DNA of 21,157 nt from DAOUTY01 sp964453665 (GTDB lineage: Bacteria > Chloroflexota > Dehalococcoidia > SZUA-161): assembly GCA_964453665.1 (NCBI GenBank), contig CAYVQT010000054.1, forward strand, positions 1 through 21,157. The letters run 5' to 3'. The translations under genes and the position numbers were made by a program. Position 1 is the stretch's first letter. The number at the start of each line of letters is the position of its first letter. Shown here in pieces: positions 6,367 to 13,914 of the stretch. The notes below the pieces were generated by a model that saw nothing but the letters and a program-made list of their open reading frames with translations, did no database searches and was not told the DNA's origin.

Positions 6367-8647
6367 CAGAGTTGCCCTCAAACTCTTGCAAAAAGTCATA
6401 CCACGGATCTATGCAATCGGCGTTGTCAGGGACAGTTGGGACTCCTGCGACGGGATTTTGCATAAAATTCCCTTGTATCTCTTCTCGCGTAGAAGTTTCT
6501 GTAAAAAGGGGTCTCTCCTGTCCCAACTGTCCCTTTTGCACGTGCTGAGGCTCCATAAACATGTCACGTAAACCAACCCCGATCCAGAACCGTGTTGAGC
6601 CGCTTTTTTTGTCAACAACATCACGCTCAAGTAGGCGAGCCCTGAAGGTACGCTGGCCGACCGGGTGCACGCCATTCTCTGAGCACCAGGCCTGGTATGT
6701 GTTCCAGAGTTCAGACTTCTTGATTGTAGCGCTGGAATCGAGAAGGCAGCAGTCAGTAATGAAGTCGCCCAGTATATCCTGTTCCTGGCGATACTGTGCG
6801 GTCGCGTCTGTGACTGCGGACGGTTCGGTCATACCTTCACGCTGCCACGCCAGACAGCCGGCGACGCACCAGGCTAAGATGCCGGGCAACTCGTGTTCAA
6901 GCTTCTGCGGCAGTTCGATGTCTATCTCGTTGGCCGGGATTGTGACATTGAAAGGTATGAGCTTCATCCGCCTCCATATCGAGAGGGTAGTATCCGTGAT
7001 GACTGGTTTATGATTGCCGGTGAGCCAGACTTTGTGTGTTGGCTGAAATTCGATTTCGTGTTCGTACTTCCTGTCGGCCTTGATACTCTCACCACCAGTC
7101 ATGTCCTTCAATAAACTCACAGCCAGGCGCTGGCCTTCCTCAAGCTCGCTGGCAACGACAAAGCGTTTTCCCTTCAGGTTCGCCAGCCCCTCGCGCGGCC
7201 CGCCGGTGCGCTGGTCCCGTTTCATAAGCACGTCGGCGCTCAACCGCTCGCCGTATGGCCCGGCAAGCTTGCGGATCGTATTGGTGAAGGTGGATTTCCC
7301 ATTAAGGCCGTGCCCGTATAGGAAGAAGCACACCTGCTGGCGCGTGTCACCGGTCAATGAGTACCCCACTGCCTTCTGCAAATAATGGATGAGCGCATTA
7401 TTGCCGCCTGTTACGCGCTCCAGGAACTTCAGCCACAACGGACATGGGGCCCCCGGGTTGTATTCAACGGGTGCCAGCATTGTCAGAAGATCGGACCTGC
7501 GATGCTCGCGAAGTTCGCCTGTATGTAGATTCAGCGTCCCGTTACGGAGGTTAAACAACCAGGGATCCCGGTCCAGTTCCTCAAGGGACACCGGTATCCC
7601 CGGCTCGCTTCGCGCCAACGCAATCATCGCACGGATTTTCCCGTCGCTCTCACTCGCCCTGGCCCAGGCCGCTAATGCCTTGCGGGCATTGTCGTCCGCT
7701 TCGTTCGCAGCTTCCGCGTATATCGTGCGAACAGTCTTCTTCGCGAGTCCATATACGCGGGTATCTTCAGATGAGTCCCAAGCCCACGCACGGCCTGCCC
7801 ACACAAGCCAACGAGAACGGTCGGTACAAAACCTGATTGAGTCACCGAACCTTGCCCTTAAGCGCTCAGCGTTTCCATAGTCAGTGAGATTGAACCGGCT
7901 TTGACCCCATTCGTGTGGCTGATAACGTGCGACACTACCTGCGATTTTGCGGACCTCGTGTTCCGCAAGCGGCGGCGCGCACCGTGCTTTGTTCTCAGCG
8001 ATCAAGGCGGCTTCGATAGACTCCTGACTCGCTCCGCGCCTGCGCATGGTCCCGGCGATGCTCGTCAGAACGGCATTGCGCTGCCCTTCAGATATTTGCT
8101 CAGGTACAGGCGAGGCCGTCGCCGGTTTGGTGCCGTTGAGGGCTTCGATAAAGCGAGCCGGCAAACTTCCCCAGGCTACCAGATTATCCCCCGGCACGGG
8201 CAGCCGCATGACCTGGTAATTGCCACCCGCAATGTTTACGAAGCCACCAACACCTCGCACGTCGATGCCCGGAAGCAGCCTGGCTATAGTCCTCATCGGG
8301 TGCCCCTCAGTGTCCAAATACCAGTGCGCCCCACCTCGCGGCGTCAGGACATGCGGCGCGCCAAGCTCGGCTTCGAGCTGAGCCCTGGCTTCGGGGGTAT
8401 CCGCATCAAGGACCGCTATGCGCTCATTAGTGATGATGCCCCACAGTTGCGGCCGCAGCTTCGCATTCCAGTCCTGGACATGGCCATCGTCCGGCGCCAT
8501 GTCTTGCCATTCTTTCCAGTTCACCAGCGGAGCCTTGCCGCTGTCACCACCCCCGGATGGGATGACAGTAAAACCCAGGGTATGCAGCTTGTACGCCGTC
8601 AAGAATGGCTCGGCCCCCGGTTGCAATGCCCGGTCCTCCTTACTCAC
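6356..8647 (-). CDS. Bifunctional primase-polymerase / SF3 helicase replication protein (P4/D5 type)
   Basis: A 763-residue replication initiator of plasmids, phages and satellites. The N-terminal Prim-Pol (archaeo-eukaryotic primase) domain shows the metal-binding Asp81-x-Asp83 in VLDADT and the TPRGGAHWYL motif (GGxH at 105-108). Residues about 195-245 look like the primase C-terminal helical domain. A D5-N/P4-type region (about 300-400) leads to the helicase with Walker A GHGLNGKST (445-453; Lys451), an acidic SELEEGQ Walker B-like segment and a sensor segment WLTGNHKP. The last 130 residues resemble a winged-helix DNA-binding tail. It should prime and unwind element DNA. The start is GTG at 8647, with GGAGG five bases upstream, and overlaps the HTH gene stop by 8 bases. 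The only likely replication gene of the element. Confidence 0.92.
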   Translation of the reverse strand: MSKEDRALQPGAEPFLTAYKLHTLGFTVIPSGGGDSGKAPLVNWKEWQDMAPDDGHVQDWNAKLRPQLWGIITNERIAVLDADTPEARAQLEAELGAPHVLTPRGGAHWYLDTEGHPMRTIARLLPGIDVRGVGGFVNIAGGNYQVMRLPVPGDNLVAWGSLPARFIEALNGTKPATASPVPEQISEGQRNAVLTSIAGTMRRRGASQESIEAALIAENKARCAPPLAEHEVRKIAGSVARYQPHEWGQSRFNLTDYGNAERLRARFGDSIRFCTDRSRWLVWAGRAWAWDSSEDTRVYGLAKKTVRTIYAEAANEADDNARKALAAWARASESDGKIRAMIALARSEPGIPVSLEELDRDPWLFNLRNGTLNLHTGELREHRRSDLLTMLAPVEYNPGAPCPLWLKFLERVTGGNNALIHYLQKAVGYSLTGDTRQQVCFFLYGHGLNGKSTFTNTIRKLAGPYGERLSADVLMKRDQRTGGPREGLANLKGKRFVVASELEEGQRLAVSLLKDMTGGESIKADRKYEHEIEFQPTHKVWLTGNHKPVITDTTLSIWRRMKLIPFNVTIPANEIDIELPQKLEHELPGILAWCVAGCLAWQREGMTEPSAVTDATAQYRQEQDILGDFITDCCLLDSSATIKKSELWNTYQAWCSENGVHPVGQRTFRARLLERDVVDKKSGSTRFWIGVGLRDMFMEPQHVQKGQLGQERPLFTETSTREEIQGNFMQNPVAGVPTVPDNADCIDPWYDFLQEFEGNSDEC

Positions 8648-8903
8648 TACCGCCTCCAGGTCGCCGGTCGACTGACGCCGGGAAAATCGGAGTATCGACC
8701 ATCTGCTGTGGGTTCTGCCAACCCTCTCCGTTCAGCCATTCCAGGAAGCGCTGCTTCGGGATGACGATCTTTCGAGCAGAGATACGGATCGAGGGGATCC
8801 TGCCTGTCTTAAGGCCAGAATAAAGAACGCCCCGGGAACAGCGCAACAACTGCCGCGCCTCTGCCGGCGTTAGAACCAGCGAATCATCGTTACCCCTTCC
8901 CAC
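8640..8903 (-). CDS. Excisionase-family helix-turn-helix DNA-binding protein
   Basis: An 87-residue protein if started at GTG 8903, chosen because GGAGG lies six bases upstream and the start overlaps the preceding gene by only 14 bases; the longer ATG frame (8957) would add an unusual Arg-rich head. Residues about 9-60 (LVLTPAEARQLLRCSRG..., then GRIPSIRI, ending VIPKQRFLEWL) fit the winged HTH of the excisionase/MerR-like HTH_17 family. Such proteins either direct integrase toward excision or act as replication or copy-control regulators; its place directly before the primase fits either. It is likely coupled to the primase by overlap. Confidence 0.75.
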   Translation of the reverse strand: MGRGNDDSLVLTPAEARQLLRCSRGVLYSGLKTGRIPSIRISARKIVIPKQRFLEWLNGEGWQNPQQMVDTPIFPASVDRRPGGGSE

Positions 8904-9153
8904 TGCCGGCCTCCTCCTTCTTATCCCGGCTCGATGCCTTCGGGGGGATCTGCTCAAATCTGTAGATCACTCCGTCGAAGTTGTCGAACTCCGCAATAGC
9001 TTGAAAACTCCGCAGGAATTCATCGATAGTCAGCCCCCTCGCCCGCGCCTCTCTCTCCACGACCTCATAGGGGAAGGTTACCTCCACGGATTTCCTTCCA
9101 GGAACCGCGGTTCTCAGCCGGTAAGTTTTTCGATAACCGATTAGCTCGCTCAT
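8890..9153 (-). CDS. Element-encoded small protein, function unknown
   Basis: An 87-residue protein that opens the leftward operon. It begins with a basic, strand-like segment (YRKTYRLRTAVPGRKSVEVTFP) followed by a helix EVVEREARARGLTIDEFLRSF, an arrangement that recalls small antitoxin or transcription-repressor folds such as AbrB-like or ribbon-helix-helix proteins, but no family signature is firm. Being first in the operon next to a divergent promoter region, a regulatory role is plausible (inference). A GTAGGGAG ribosome binding site lies 5-6 bases before its ATG. Confidence 0.65.
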   Translation of the reverse strand: MSELIGYRKTYRLRTAVPGRKSVEVTFPYEVVEREARARGLTIDEFLRSFQAIAEFDNFDGVIYRFEQIPPKASSRDKKEEAGSGKG

Positions 9154-9168
9154 ATCGCTCCCTACCTA

Positions 9169-9270
9169 TTGACAATTAGCTATTCTGTATGCTAACATAT
9201 TATATAATCGTCGTCAAATGTGTAAATATGGCTTTAGCTATGCATAATTATCATTAATATAGCAATATTA
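9169..9270. promoter_or_regulatory. Divergent promoter region between replication and integration operons
   Basis: Leftward promoter: TTTACA (9226 down to 9221), 16-base spacer, TATAAT (9204 to 9199), about 45 bases before the 87-residue gene. A possible rightward promoter has TTGACA at 9169-9174 and TAACAT at 9193-9198 (18-base spacer), overlapping the leftward one. A perfect AT-rich inverted repeat, TAATAT-AGCA-ATATTA (9255-9270), lies in the leader of the rightward gene and could be a regulator site. All by eye. Confidence 0.45.
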
Positions 9271-9306
9271 TTGTCTTCCCTACGTAATAACGGCGAGGAG
9301 GTCAAA

Positions 9307-10083
9307 ATGGCAAGGCTTAAAAAATCAGAGGCAATACTGGCTGAAGTAAGGAGAGACAGGCTCAACAAGCATCTTAACGAGGTGGAGAACCTCATCTCAA
9401 CATGGGTTTCCGAGCTCACCGCTCCCTCGCCTTTCTGCTGGTCGGAGTGTGAAGAATCCGCTACGTTCGGTACTCAGCCCATCAGAATGAAGGCCAATGT
9501 TCCCGAATACATCCCGGAGAAGCACTGGGAGCTATGGGCGTGTCGGTCTGTGTACAAGCCGCCCACAGAGCAAGATACCGCCAGTAATCACATATTGCGG
9601 AAACACCTGCGGAAACGCGCATTATGGAAGTACCATTCCGAGTGGGGGCAAGAGCTTAACAGGATAAGGGAGTTGGGAGCACCGCTGTGTGAAAAGGCGG
9701 CAGATATGCTGAAGGAGAGAAAGAAGGGCAGGGAGCTGACCGAGGATTACATGCCTGTTGCCTTACGGGCGGCGCTGGAGATCGCTTCGGGAAATGCCCC
9801 ACCAGGGTCATATTCGCAGAGGTCGGGATTTTCCCAGGGTGTATGGTATGATGAGATCCTGATTGAAAAGTCCGCTAACGTCCAGCAGGTTGATGCGGTG
9901 GCAGAACGACACCGGCAGATGATATCCGAGTTGGCGGAGTCCAAAGAGATGAATGAATTGGCTCGGGTATGGCAAAAGGTCCTGGTTCTGGGGGAGAGGA
10001 TGAGAGAACTGGCCCATAAAGCTGTAAAATCCAGCGATATCTTATACCCCTGCCAGTTTTGCAGGCGTTTGTGGCAGGAGTAA
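9307..10083 (+). CDS. Element-encoded protein, function unknown
   Basis: A 258-residue protein when started at ATG 9307, which has a strong AGGAGG six bases upstream; an ATG at 9271 lacks one. It looks mostly helical and highly charged, with no signal peptide or membrane segment. Two features stand out: a central Trp-rich part (WELWACRSVY, then RALWKYHSEWGQEL) and a C-terminal Cys pair in CQFCRRLW. No domain family is recognised. It lies 20 bases before the integrase with the same orientation, so it probably belongs to the integration operon. Confidence 0.7.
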   Translation: MARLKKSEAILAEVRRDRLNKHLNEVENLISTWVSELTAPSPFCWSECEESATFGTQPIRMKANVPEYIPEKHWELWACRSVYKPPTEQDTASNHILRKHLRKRALWKYHSEWGQELNRIRELGAPLCEKAADMLKERKKGRELTEDYMPVALRAALEIASGNAPPGSYSQRSGFSQGVWYDEILIEKSANVQQVDAVAERHRQMISELAESKEMNELARVWQKVLVLGERMRELAHKAVKSSDILYPCQFCRRLWQE

Positions 10084-10103
10084 GGTGAGAAAGGAGGGAC
10101 GAA

Positions 10104-11309
10104 ATGAGAGGCCACATCCGTAAGAAGGGGCAGCATTCCTGGCAGATCACTGTCGACACTGGCACCGGGCCCGACGGAAGGCGGCGCCGAGCCTATGAGA
10201 CGGTCAAGGGTGGCAAGAAGGATGCGCAACGCCGACTTCATGAGTTAGTCACCAGCTTGGAGCTGGGCGTTTATACGCCGCCTGGGAGATTGACACTAGC
10301 GGAGCACCTTGAACGGTGGCTTAAAGATTATGTACAGCCTAATCTTAGCCCCAATACTGCCGAAGGCTACGAGCATATTTGCAGCCGCCATTTTTTACCA
10401 CACCTGGGGAATATTAATTTGAGCCGATTAAAGCCAGAGCACCTGCAGCATTACTATGCTGAGAAGTTATCCAGCGGATTGAGTGCTCAAACGGTGAGAC
10501 ACCACCACACATGCCTTCACAAAGCTCTACAAACGGCCGTGGAGTGGGGATTGCTGGCTAGGAATATTGCCGACGCCATCACCCCTCCCCGTGCACAGGG
10601 TAACGAAATGAAGACCTGGGATGAGGATGATATCGCCACTTTCCTAGAAGCAGCGCAAAAGACACCCTACTTTCCCCTATTTCATACCGCTCTTTTCACT
10701 GGCATGAGGCGAAGTGAGATCTTAGCTTTGCGCTGGTGTGACGTTGATTTGTTGCTCTGCCAGCTTTATGTTACCCGTAGCTTGCACGTGCTGAAAGGCG
10801 GCCGTGTAGTCATCAGGCAACCAAAGTCAGCCAAAGGAAGGCGTATGATAGCTCTGTCACCGCTAACCGTCTCAGTCCTTAGAGAGCATTGGGAAAAACA
10901 AGAACTGGAGCGGGCCATGCTGGGAGCATCGATTAGAGATGATGACCTGGTATTCAGTGATATTGAGGGTAAGCCATTCTTGCCCAATACCGTAACCCAT
11001 GCGTGGATTAAGTTGGTGAGACGCACCGGTATCAAGCCTATAAGGCTTCACGATGCACGCCATAGCCATGCCAGCATTATGCTCAAGCAGGGAACACACC
11101 CGAAGATAGTCCAGGAGAGGTTGGGGCACGCCAGCATACAAATAACCCTCGATACCTATAGCCACGTAGCTCCCGGTCTCCAAGAGGCGGCTGCCGCTCG
11201 CTTTGACCAGGCTTTCACCGAAAGGTATAATGGGCACAGGAAAGAGTTGGCTGGAGAAAATGTCGCCAATTTGTCGCCAAAACTTAACATAACAACAGCA
11301 CAAGACTAA
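10104..11309 (+). CDS. int: Phage-type tyrosine integrase
   Basis: A 401-residue site-specific recombinase with all catalytic residues visible: Arg202 (FTGMRRSE), His316 and Arg319 (LHDARHSH), His342 (LGHAS) and the nucleophile Tyr352 (LDTYSH). The N-terminus (about 1-55) is a short basic arm-binding domain, followed by a SAM-like core-binding domain (about 65-155) and the catalytic domain (about 170-370). A good AAGGAGG site precedes the ATG. The stop lies 13 bp before the 5' end of tRNA-Arg and two TGTCGCCAA repeats lie inside its 3' end, so the tRNA is the likely attachment site. With the element on the 5' side of the tRNA, the geometry is the reverse of the usual one, where elements lie beyond the tRNA 3' end. 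Confidence 0.95.
   Translation: MRGHIRKKGQHSWQITVDTGTGPDGRRRRAYETVKGGKKDAQRRLHELVTSLELGVYTPPGRLTLAEHLERWLKDYVQPNLSPNTAEGYEHICSRHFLPHLGNINLSRLKPEHLQHYYAEKLSSGLSAQTVRHHHTCLHKALQTAVEWGLLARNIADAITPPRAQGNEMKTWDEDDIATFLEAAQKTPYFPLFHTALFTGMRRSEILALRWCDVDLLLCQLYVTRSLHVLKGGRVVIRQPKSAKGRRMIALSPLTVSVLREHWEKQELERAMLGASIRDDDLVFSDIEGKPFLPNTVTHAWIKLVRRTGIKPIRLHDARHSHASIMLKQGTHPKIVQERLGHASIQITLDTYSHVAPGLQEAAAARFDQAFTERYNGHRKELAGENVANLSPKLNITTAQD
11261..11280 (+). repeat. Tandem TGTCGCCAA repeats, possible integrase arm sites
   Basis: TGTCGCCAA occurs at 11261-11269 and 11272-11280, within the last codons of the integrase and about 45 bp before the tRNA. Paired 9-bp repeats one helical turn apart near the att core are what arm-type integrase sites look like. 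Because they also encode the protein's tail, the match could be coincidental. Confidence 0.35.
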
Positions 11310-11322
11310 AATTTAGCTTCGC

Positions 11323-11398
11323 GCGCCCGTAGCTCAGCGGATAGAGCATTGGTCTTCGGAACCAAGGGTCGGGGGTTCGAATCCCTTCGGGCGCGCCA
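11323..11398 (+). tRNA. tRNA-Arg(TCG)
   Basis: A complete 76-base cloverleaf. The acceptor arm GCGCCCG pairs with CGGGCGC, followed by discriminator G and an encoded CCA. D-arm GCTC...GAGC, anticodon stem TTGGT/ACCAA with loop CTTCGGA giving anticodon TCG (11356-11358), and T-arm around GGTTCGAATCC. Two wobble pairs weaken the outer T-stem. It reads CGA/CGG arginine codons. It is the probable integration target of the element to its left. Confidence 0.95.
11360..11384 (+). repeat. att-like core inside tRNA-Arg, repeated at 21026-21050
   Basis: The stretch from the 3' strand of the anticodon stem to the T-loop is repeated at 21026-21050 with one mismatch in 25 and 19 unbroken matches (11366-11384). 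It is the candidate left copy of a direct repeat bounding the metabolic region. Confidence 0.55.
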
Positions 11399-11524
11399 CT
11401 TTTCGTAGCTAAAACTTGGCCACCGTTTTATTCAGAAGCATACAATTTCAGAATAGCAACCCAGATAGCCACCATAAAGAAAAAAGGAGCGTTAAAGAGG
11501 TTAACGGAAAACACCTGTTGAATC

Positions 11525-11559
11525 AAAGGTCCACACGCAGTATTGTGCGGACCTTTTTT
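11525..11559 (+). terminator. Rho-independent terminator upstream of the TetR gene
   Basis: AAAGGTCC (11525-11532) pairs with GGACCTTT (11549-11556); after one A/C mismatch the stem continues with CAC/GTG, and a run of six T follows (11554-11559). It would end transcription coming from the integrase/tRNA side. Bases 11399-11734 otherwise hold no believable gene, only this terminator and the promoter/operator described next. Confidence 0.8.
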
Positions 11560-11656
11560 CATATGAAGCTAATAGCCACTAAGAGGCTAAATCGGAAAAA
11601 GGAAGGAATCACAGGAAGGAACGATTCTTCCTGGACTGATTTTCGGGCAAAGCATC

Positions 11657-11707
11657 TTGACAAATTAAGTTTTATTTGTTATATCGAATCAATCGATTGA
11701 TTGATAT
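11657..11707 (+). promoter_or_regulatory. Promoter and overlapping palindromic operator of the TetR-led operon
   Basis: TTGACA (11657-11662), a 17-base spacer and TATATC (11680-11685) make a near-consensus promoter. A perfect 16-bp palindrome AATCAATCGATTGATT (11687-11702) follows at once, extended by ATATC/GATAT outer arms with a one-base shift. A palindrome covering the -10 to +1 region directly before a TetR gene is the normal place for its own operator, so substrate-relieved autorepression of the whole operon is likely (inference). Confidence 0.7.
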
Positions 11708-11734
11708 AATGGCAGCATATTATTATTTAGTCGC

Positions 11735-12403
11735 ATGAGCAACCAGTCAGACAAGATAGACACTTTGCAGAGAATACTGGATGCCGCAGAGAGACTGTTT
11801 GCTCAGCGGGGCTTCGATGGCACTTCCACCCGGCAGATTGCGGCCGAAGCAGGGATATCGATTCAGACCCTGCACTATCACTGCCAGAACAAACTGAATC
11901 TCTACCATATGGTTCTTAAAAGTTCTGTAATGCCCGTAACGCAAATGATCGATCATCACGTCCAAATAATGCTGGCACAAGACATCAGTGACGATCGCGT
12001 CCTCAGAGAGTATACAGACCGCCTGATCGACGATCTCTTCGATGTAGTAAGTGGGAACCCAAACTATGCTCCGCTTTTCCTGCGTCAATGGCTCGAGCAG
12101 GATACCGAGCTTCGCAAAGTTGAACAGGAGGAGTTGATGCCGAGTATCAGCGAATGGATAAGACAGGTTGAGGCCAATGTAAACGGTGAGCGGCGTTATG
12201 GAATCGACCTGCCACTGGTTTTTCTGTCGCTGAGCTGGATATACTGGGGGCTGAATGTGTCGCCTCAATTCATAGGGGCCGTGCTGGGAGTCGATCCCGA
12301 TTCCCCGGAATACAGGCACAGATTGAAAGAACACGCAAAGAATATAACTGCGCGTATACTTGGAACTCGTTTGCATAACGTTCAGAGGAAGAGAGGCGAA
12401 TAG
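11735..12403 (+). CDS. TetR/AcrR family transcriptional regulator
   Basis: A 222-residue repressor-type regulator. The N-terminal HTH is classical: RILDAAERLFAQRGFDGTSTRQIA (about residues 11-34) followed by AEAGISIQTLHYHCQNK as the turn and recognition helix, ending with the family's YHC-x-NK-x-x-LY variant of YYHF. The C-terminal helical part (about 70-210) is the ligand pocket and is not assignable to a ligand class. No clear ribosome binding site precedes the ATG. Its stop lies 2 bases before the first dehydrogenase start, so it is the first gene of the operon and probably controls it through the palindrome at 11687-11702. Confidence 0.9.
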   Translation: MSNQSDKIDTLQRILDAAERLFAQRGFDGTSTRQIAAEAGISIQTLHYHCQNKLNLYHMVLKSSVMPVTQMIDHHVQIMLAQDISDDRVLREYTDRLIDDLFDVVSGNPNYAPLFLRQWLEQDTELRKVEQEELMPSISEWIRQVEANVNGERRYGIDLPLVFLSLSWIYWGLNVSPQFIGAVLGVDPDSPEYRHRLKEHAKNITARILGTRLHNVQRKRGE

Positions 12404-12405
12404 TA

Positions 12406-13902
12406 ATGAGTTCTACGGAAGGTACTATCCAAGTGCGTAGACCAGCGGATAAGAGCCAGCTTGTTGAAATTGTTGGGGCGAAAAGTGTTATCGACGATCC
12501 ACCTATTCTGGAAAAATTCTCGCGCGATATGAGCTTCGCACCCGCACGGCAGCCAGAATTCATCATGAGGCCCAGTAGCGCAAACCAAGTCGTAGAACTC
12601 GTCAACTGGGCTAACCAGACGCTTATGCCCCTCATACCTGTTAGCTCCGGACCGCCTCATTTCAAAGGCGACACGGTCCCTGCCCAGGGTGGTGTAGTAA
12701 TTGACCTCTCGAGAATGAATAAAATCCTCCGAATCGACCGCAGAAACCGCGTTGTGATGATCGAACCTGGCGTCACTTTCGCTGAGCTCAAGTCCGCAGT
12801 CGAGAAGGAAGGTATGCGGGTAATGCTCCCACTATCGCCCCGCGCTACTAAATCTGTTATTGGCAGCTACCTTGAAAGAGAGCCGATACTGGTGCCGAAG
12901 TACCACTGGGACATGTCGGACCCGCTGTGCTGCGTAGAGGTCGTTTTCGGCAATGGCGACGTGTTCAGAACGGGAGCGGCAGCCGGACCGGGGACCCTGG
13001 AGGAGCAGTGGGAGTCTGGTCAGGCACAGAAGAGCCCTGTCGGGCCCGGACCTACTGATTTCGCCCGTATAGTGCAGGGGGCACAGGGAACCATGGGCAT
13101 TGTGACGTGGGCAACCGTCAGGCTGGAGCTTCTACCATCGATCCAGGAACCGTTCATGGTGGGCTGCGACGACGTAAGTGAAATCATTGACTTCATATAC
13201 CGGCTGCAGCGGATTAAGCTTGGTGACGAATGCCTGGTATTGGATCGGCATAACCTGGCCTCGCTTCTCGAGCAGGAAACCGGGGCTATCGAAAAATTGC
13301 GTGCTGCTCTTCCGCCTTATGTCCTGATCTTCGTTGTTGCCGGGTACGACCGATTCCCCGAAGAAAGAGTTGAATATCAGATAAAGGACATACTTGAGAC
13401 CGCACAAGGATATGGCATTAAACCGGTTAAGTCGTTGCCTGGAGTTGATTCCAGAAAGCTTCTCGACACCCTGAATAAGCCCGGTGACGAACCATACTGG
13501 AAGCTGCGTTACAGAGGCAACAGCGCCGATATCTTCTTCCTGACCACTCTTGACCGCTCTCCCGAATTCGTCAAGGTCATGAATGAGACCGCAAAAGAAA
13601 CAGAATTCCCGGATGCAAGCATAGGAACATACATCCAGCCAATTCAGCAGGGTCGATCCTGCCATGTAGAGTTTAATTTAGCTTTCAATCCGAAAAACGG
13701 TGCAGAGGTGGCAAGGACAAAGACAACCTTTGAACAGGCGGGCAAAGCCCTGATGCTCCGGGGAGCCTTCTTCTCCCGACCCTATGGAACATGGGCGGAG
13801 ATGGTCCACAACCAATATGCGGAGAATGTCATTGCATTGAGAAAAATAAAGAGGATTTTCGATCACAACAATGTCATGAATCCGGGAAAGCTCTTTTTCT
13901 AA
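12406..13902 (+). CDS. FAD-binding dehydrogenase 1 (GlcD / vanillyl-alcohol-oxidase superfamily)
   Basis: A 498-residue flavoprotein. The N-terminal FAD-binding domain is seen around VVIDLSRMNKILRIDRRNRVVMIEPGVTFAEL (about 98-129) and the AQGTMGIVTWATVRLE segment (about 225-240). The C-terminus has the VAO-type substrate-domain ending FDHNNVMNPGKLFF. Such enzymes oxidise 2-hydroxy acids, phenolic alcohols or similar substrates. The glycine-rich FAD loop, normally RGGGTS-like, reads PVSSGPPHFKG (78-88), so FAD contacts may differ. It shares the rare GPGP segment with dehydrogenase 2 (17048-18613), suggesting paralogy. As in the Acetobacterium LctBCD lactate dehydrogenase, it adjoins etfBA, which points to Etf as electron partner. 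Substrate unknown. A GAGG site lies before the ATG. Confidence 0.85.
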   Translation: MSSTEGTIQVRRPADKSQLVEIVGAKSVIDDPPILEKFSRDMSFAPARQPEFIMRPSSANQVVELVNWANQTLMPLIPVSSGPPHFKGDTVPAQGGVVIDLSRMNKILRIDRRNRVVMIEPGVTFAELKSAVEKEGMRVMLPLSPRATKSVIGSYLEREPILVPKYHWDMSDPLCCVEVVFGNGDVFRTGAAAGPGTLEEQWESGQAQKSPVGPGPTDFARIVQGAQGTMGIVTWATVRLELLPSIQEPFMVGCDDVSEIIDFIYRLQRIKLGDECLVLDRHNLASLLEQETGAIEKLRAALPPYVLIFVVAGYDRFPEERVEYQIKDILETAQGYGIKPVKSLPGVDSRKLLDTLNKPGDEPYWKLRYRGNSADIFFLTTLDRSPEFVKVMNETAKETEFPDASIGTYIQPIQQGRSCHVEFNLAFNPKNGAEVARTKTTFEQAGKALMLRGAFFSRPYGTWAEMVHNQYAENVIALRKIKRIFDHNNVMNPGKLFF

Positions 13903-13914
13903 ATACGGCTTGAG

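Larger units (their letters stand above)
5974..11309. mobile_element. Small integrative plasmid-like element (primase-helicase plus integrase)
   Basis: Two divergent gene sets form one module: leftward 87-residue protein, HTH, Prim-Pol/SF3 helicase and small protein; rightward 258-residue protein and tyrosine integrase, the latter ending 13 bp before tRNA-Arg. This layout (replication protein, small HTH, integrase beside a tRNA) is that of integrated plasmids or satellite-like elements. No phage structural, lysis or conjugation genes are present. Boundaries are gene limits only. The real right end should be in or near the tRNA and the left end probably lies within 5100-5970, but no left copy of the tRNA sequence was found. 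Confidence 0.7.

Noticed and set aside
7901..8764. 287-codon open frame on + inside the primase gene
   Set aside because: Antisense to the primase-helicase gene, whose motifs are clear. The frame has no recognisable domain, and long shadows are common opposite GC-rich genes.
11416..11700. 94-codon open frame on + between tRNA-Arg and TetR
   Set aside because: It runs through a rho-independent terminator and the TetR promoter, and has no ribosome binding site or domain.
11747..12376. 209-codon open frame on - opposite the TetR gene
   Set aside because: The + strand codes for an unmistakable TetR protein; the antisense frame shows no family features.
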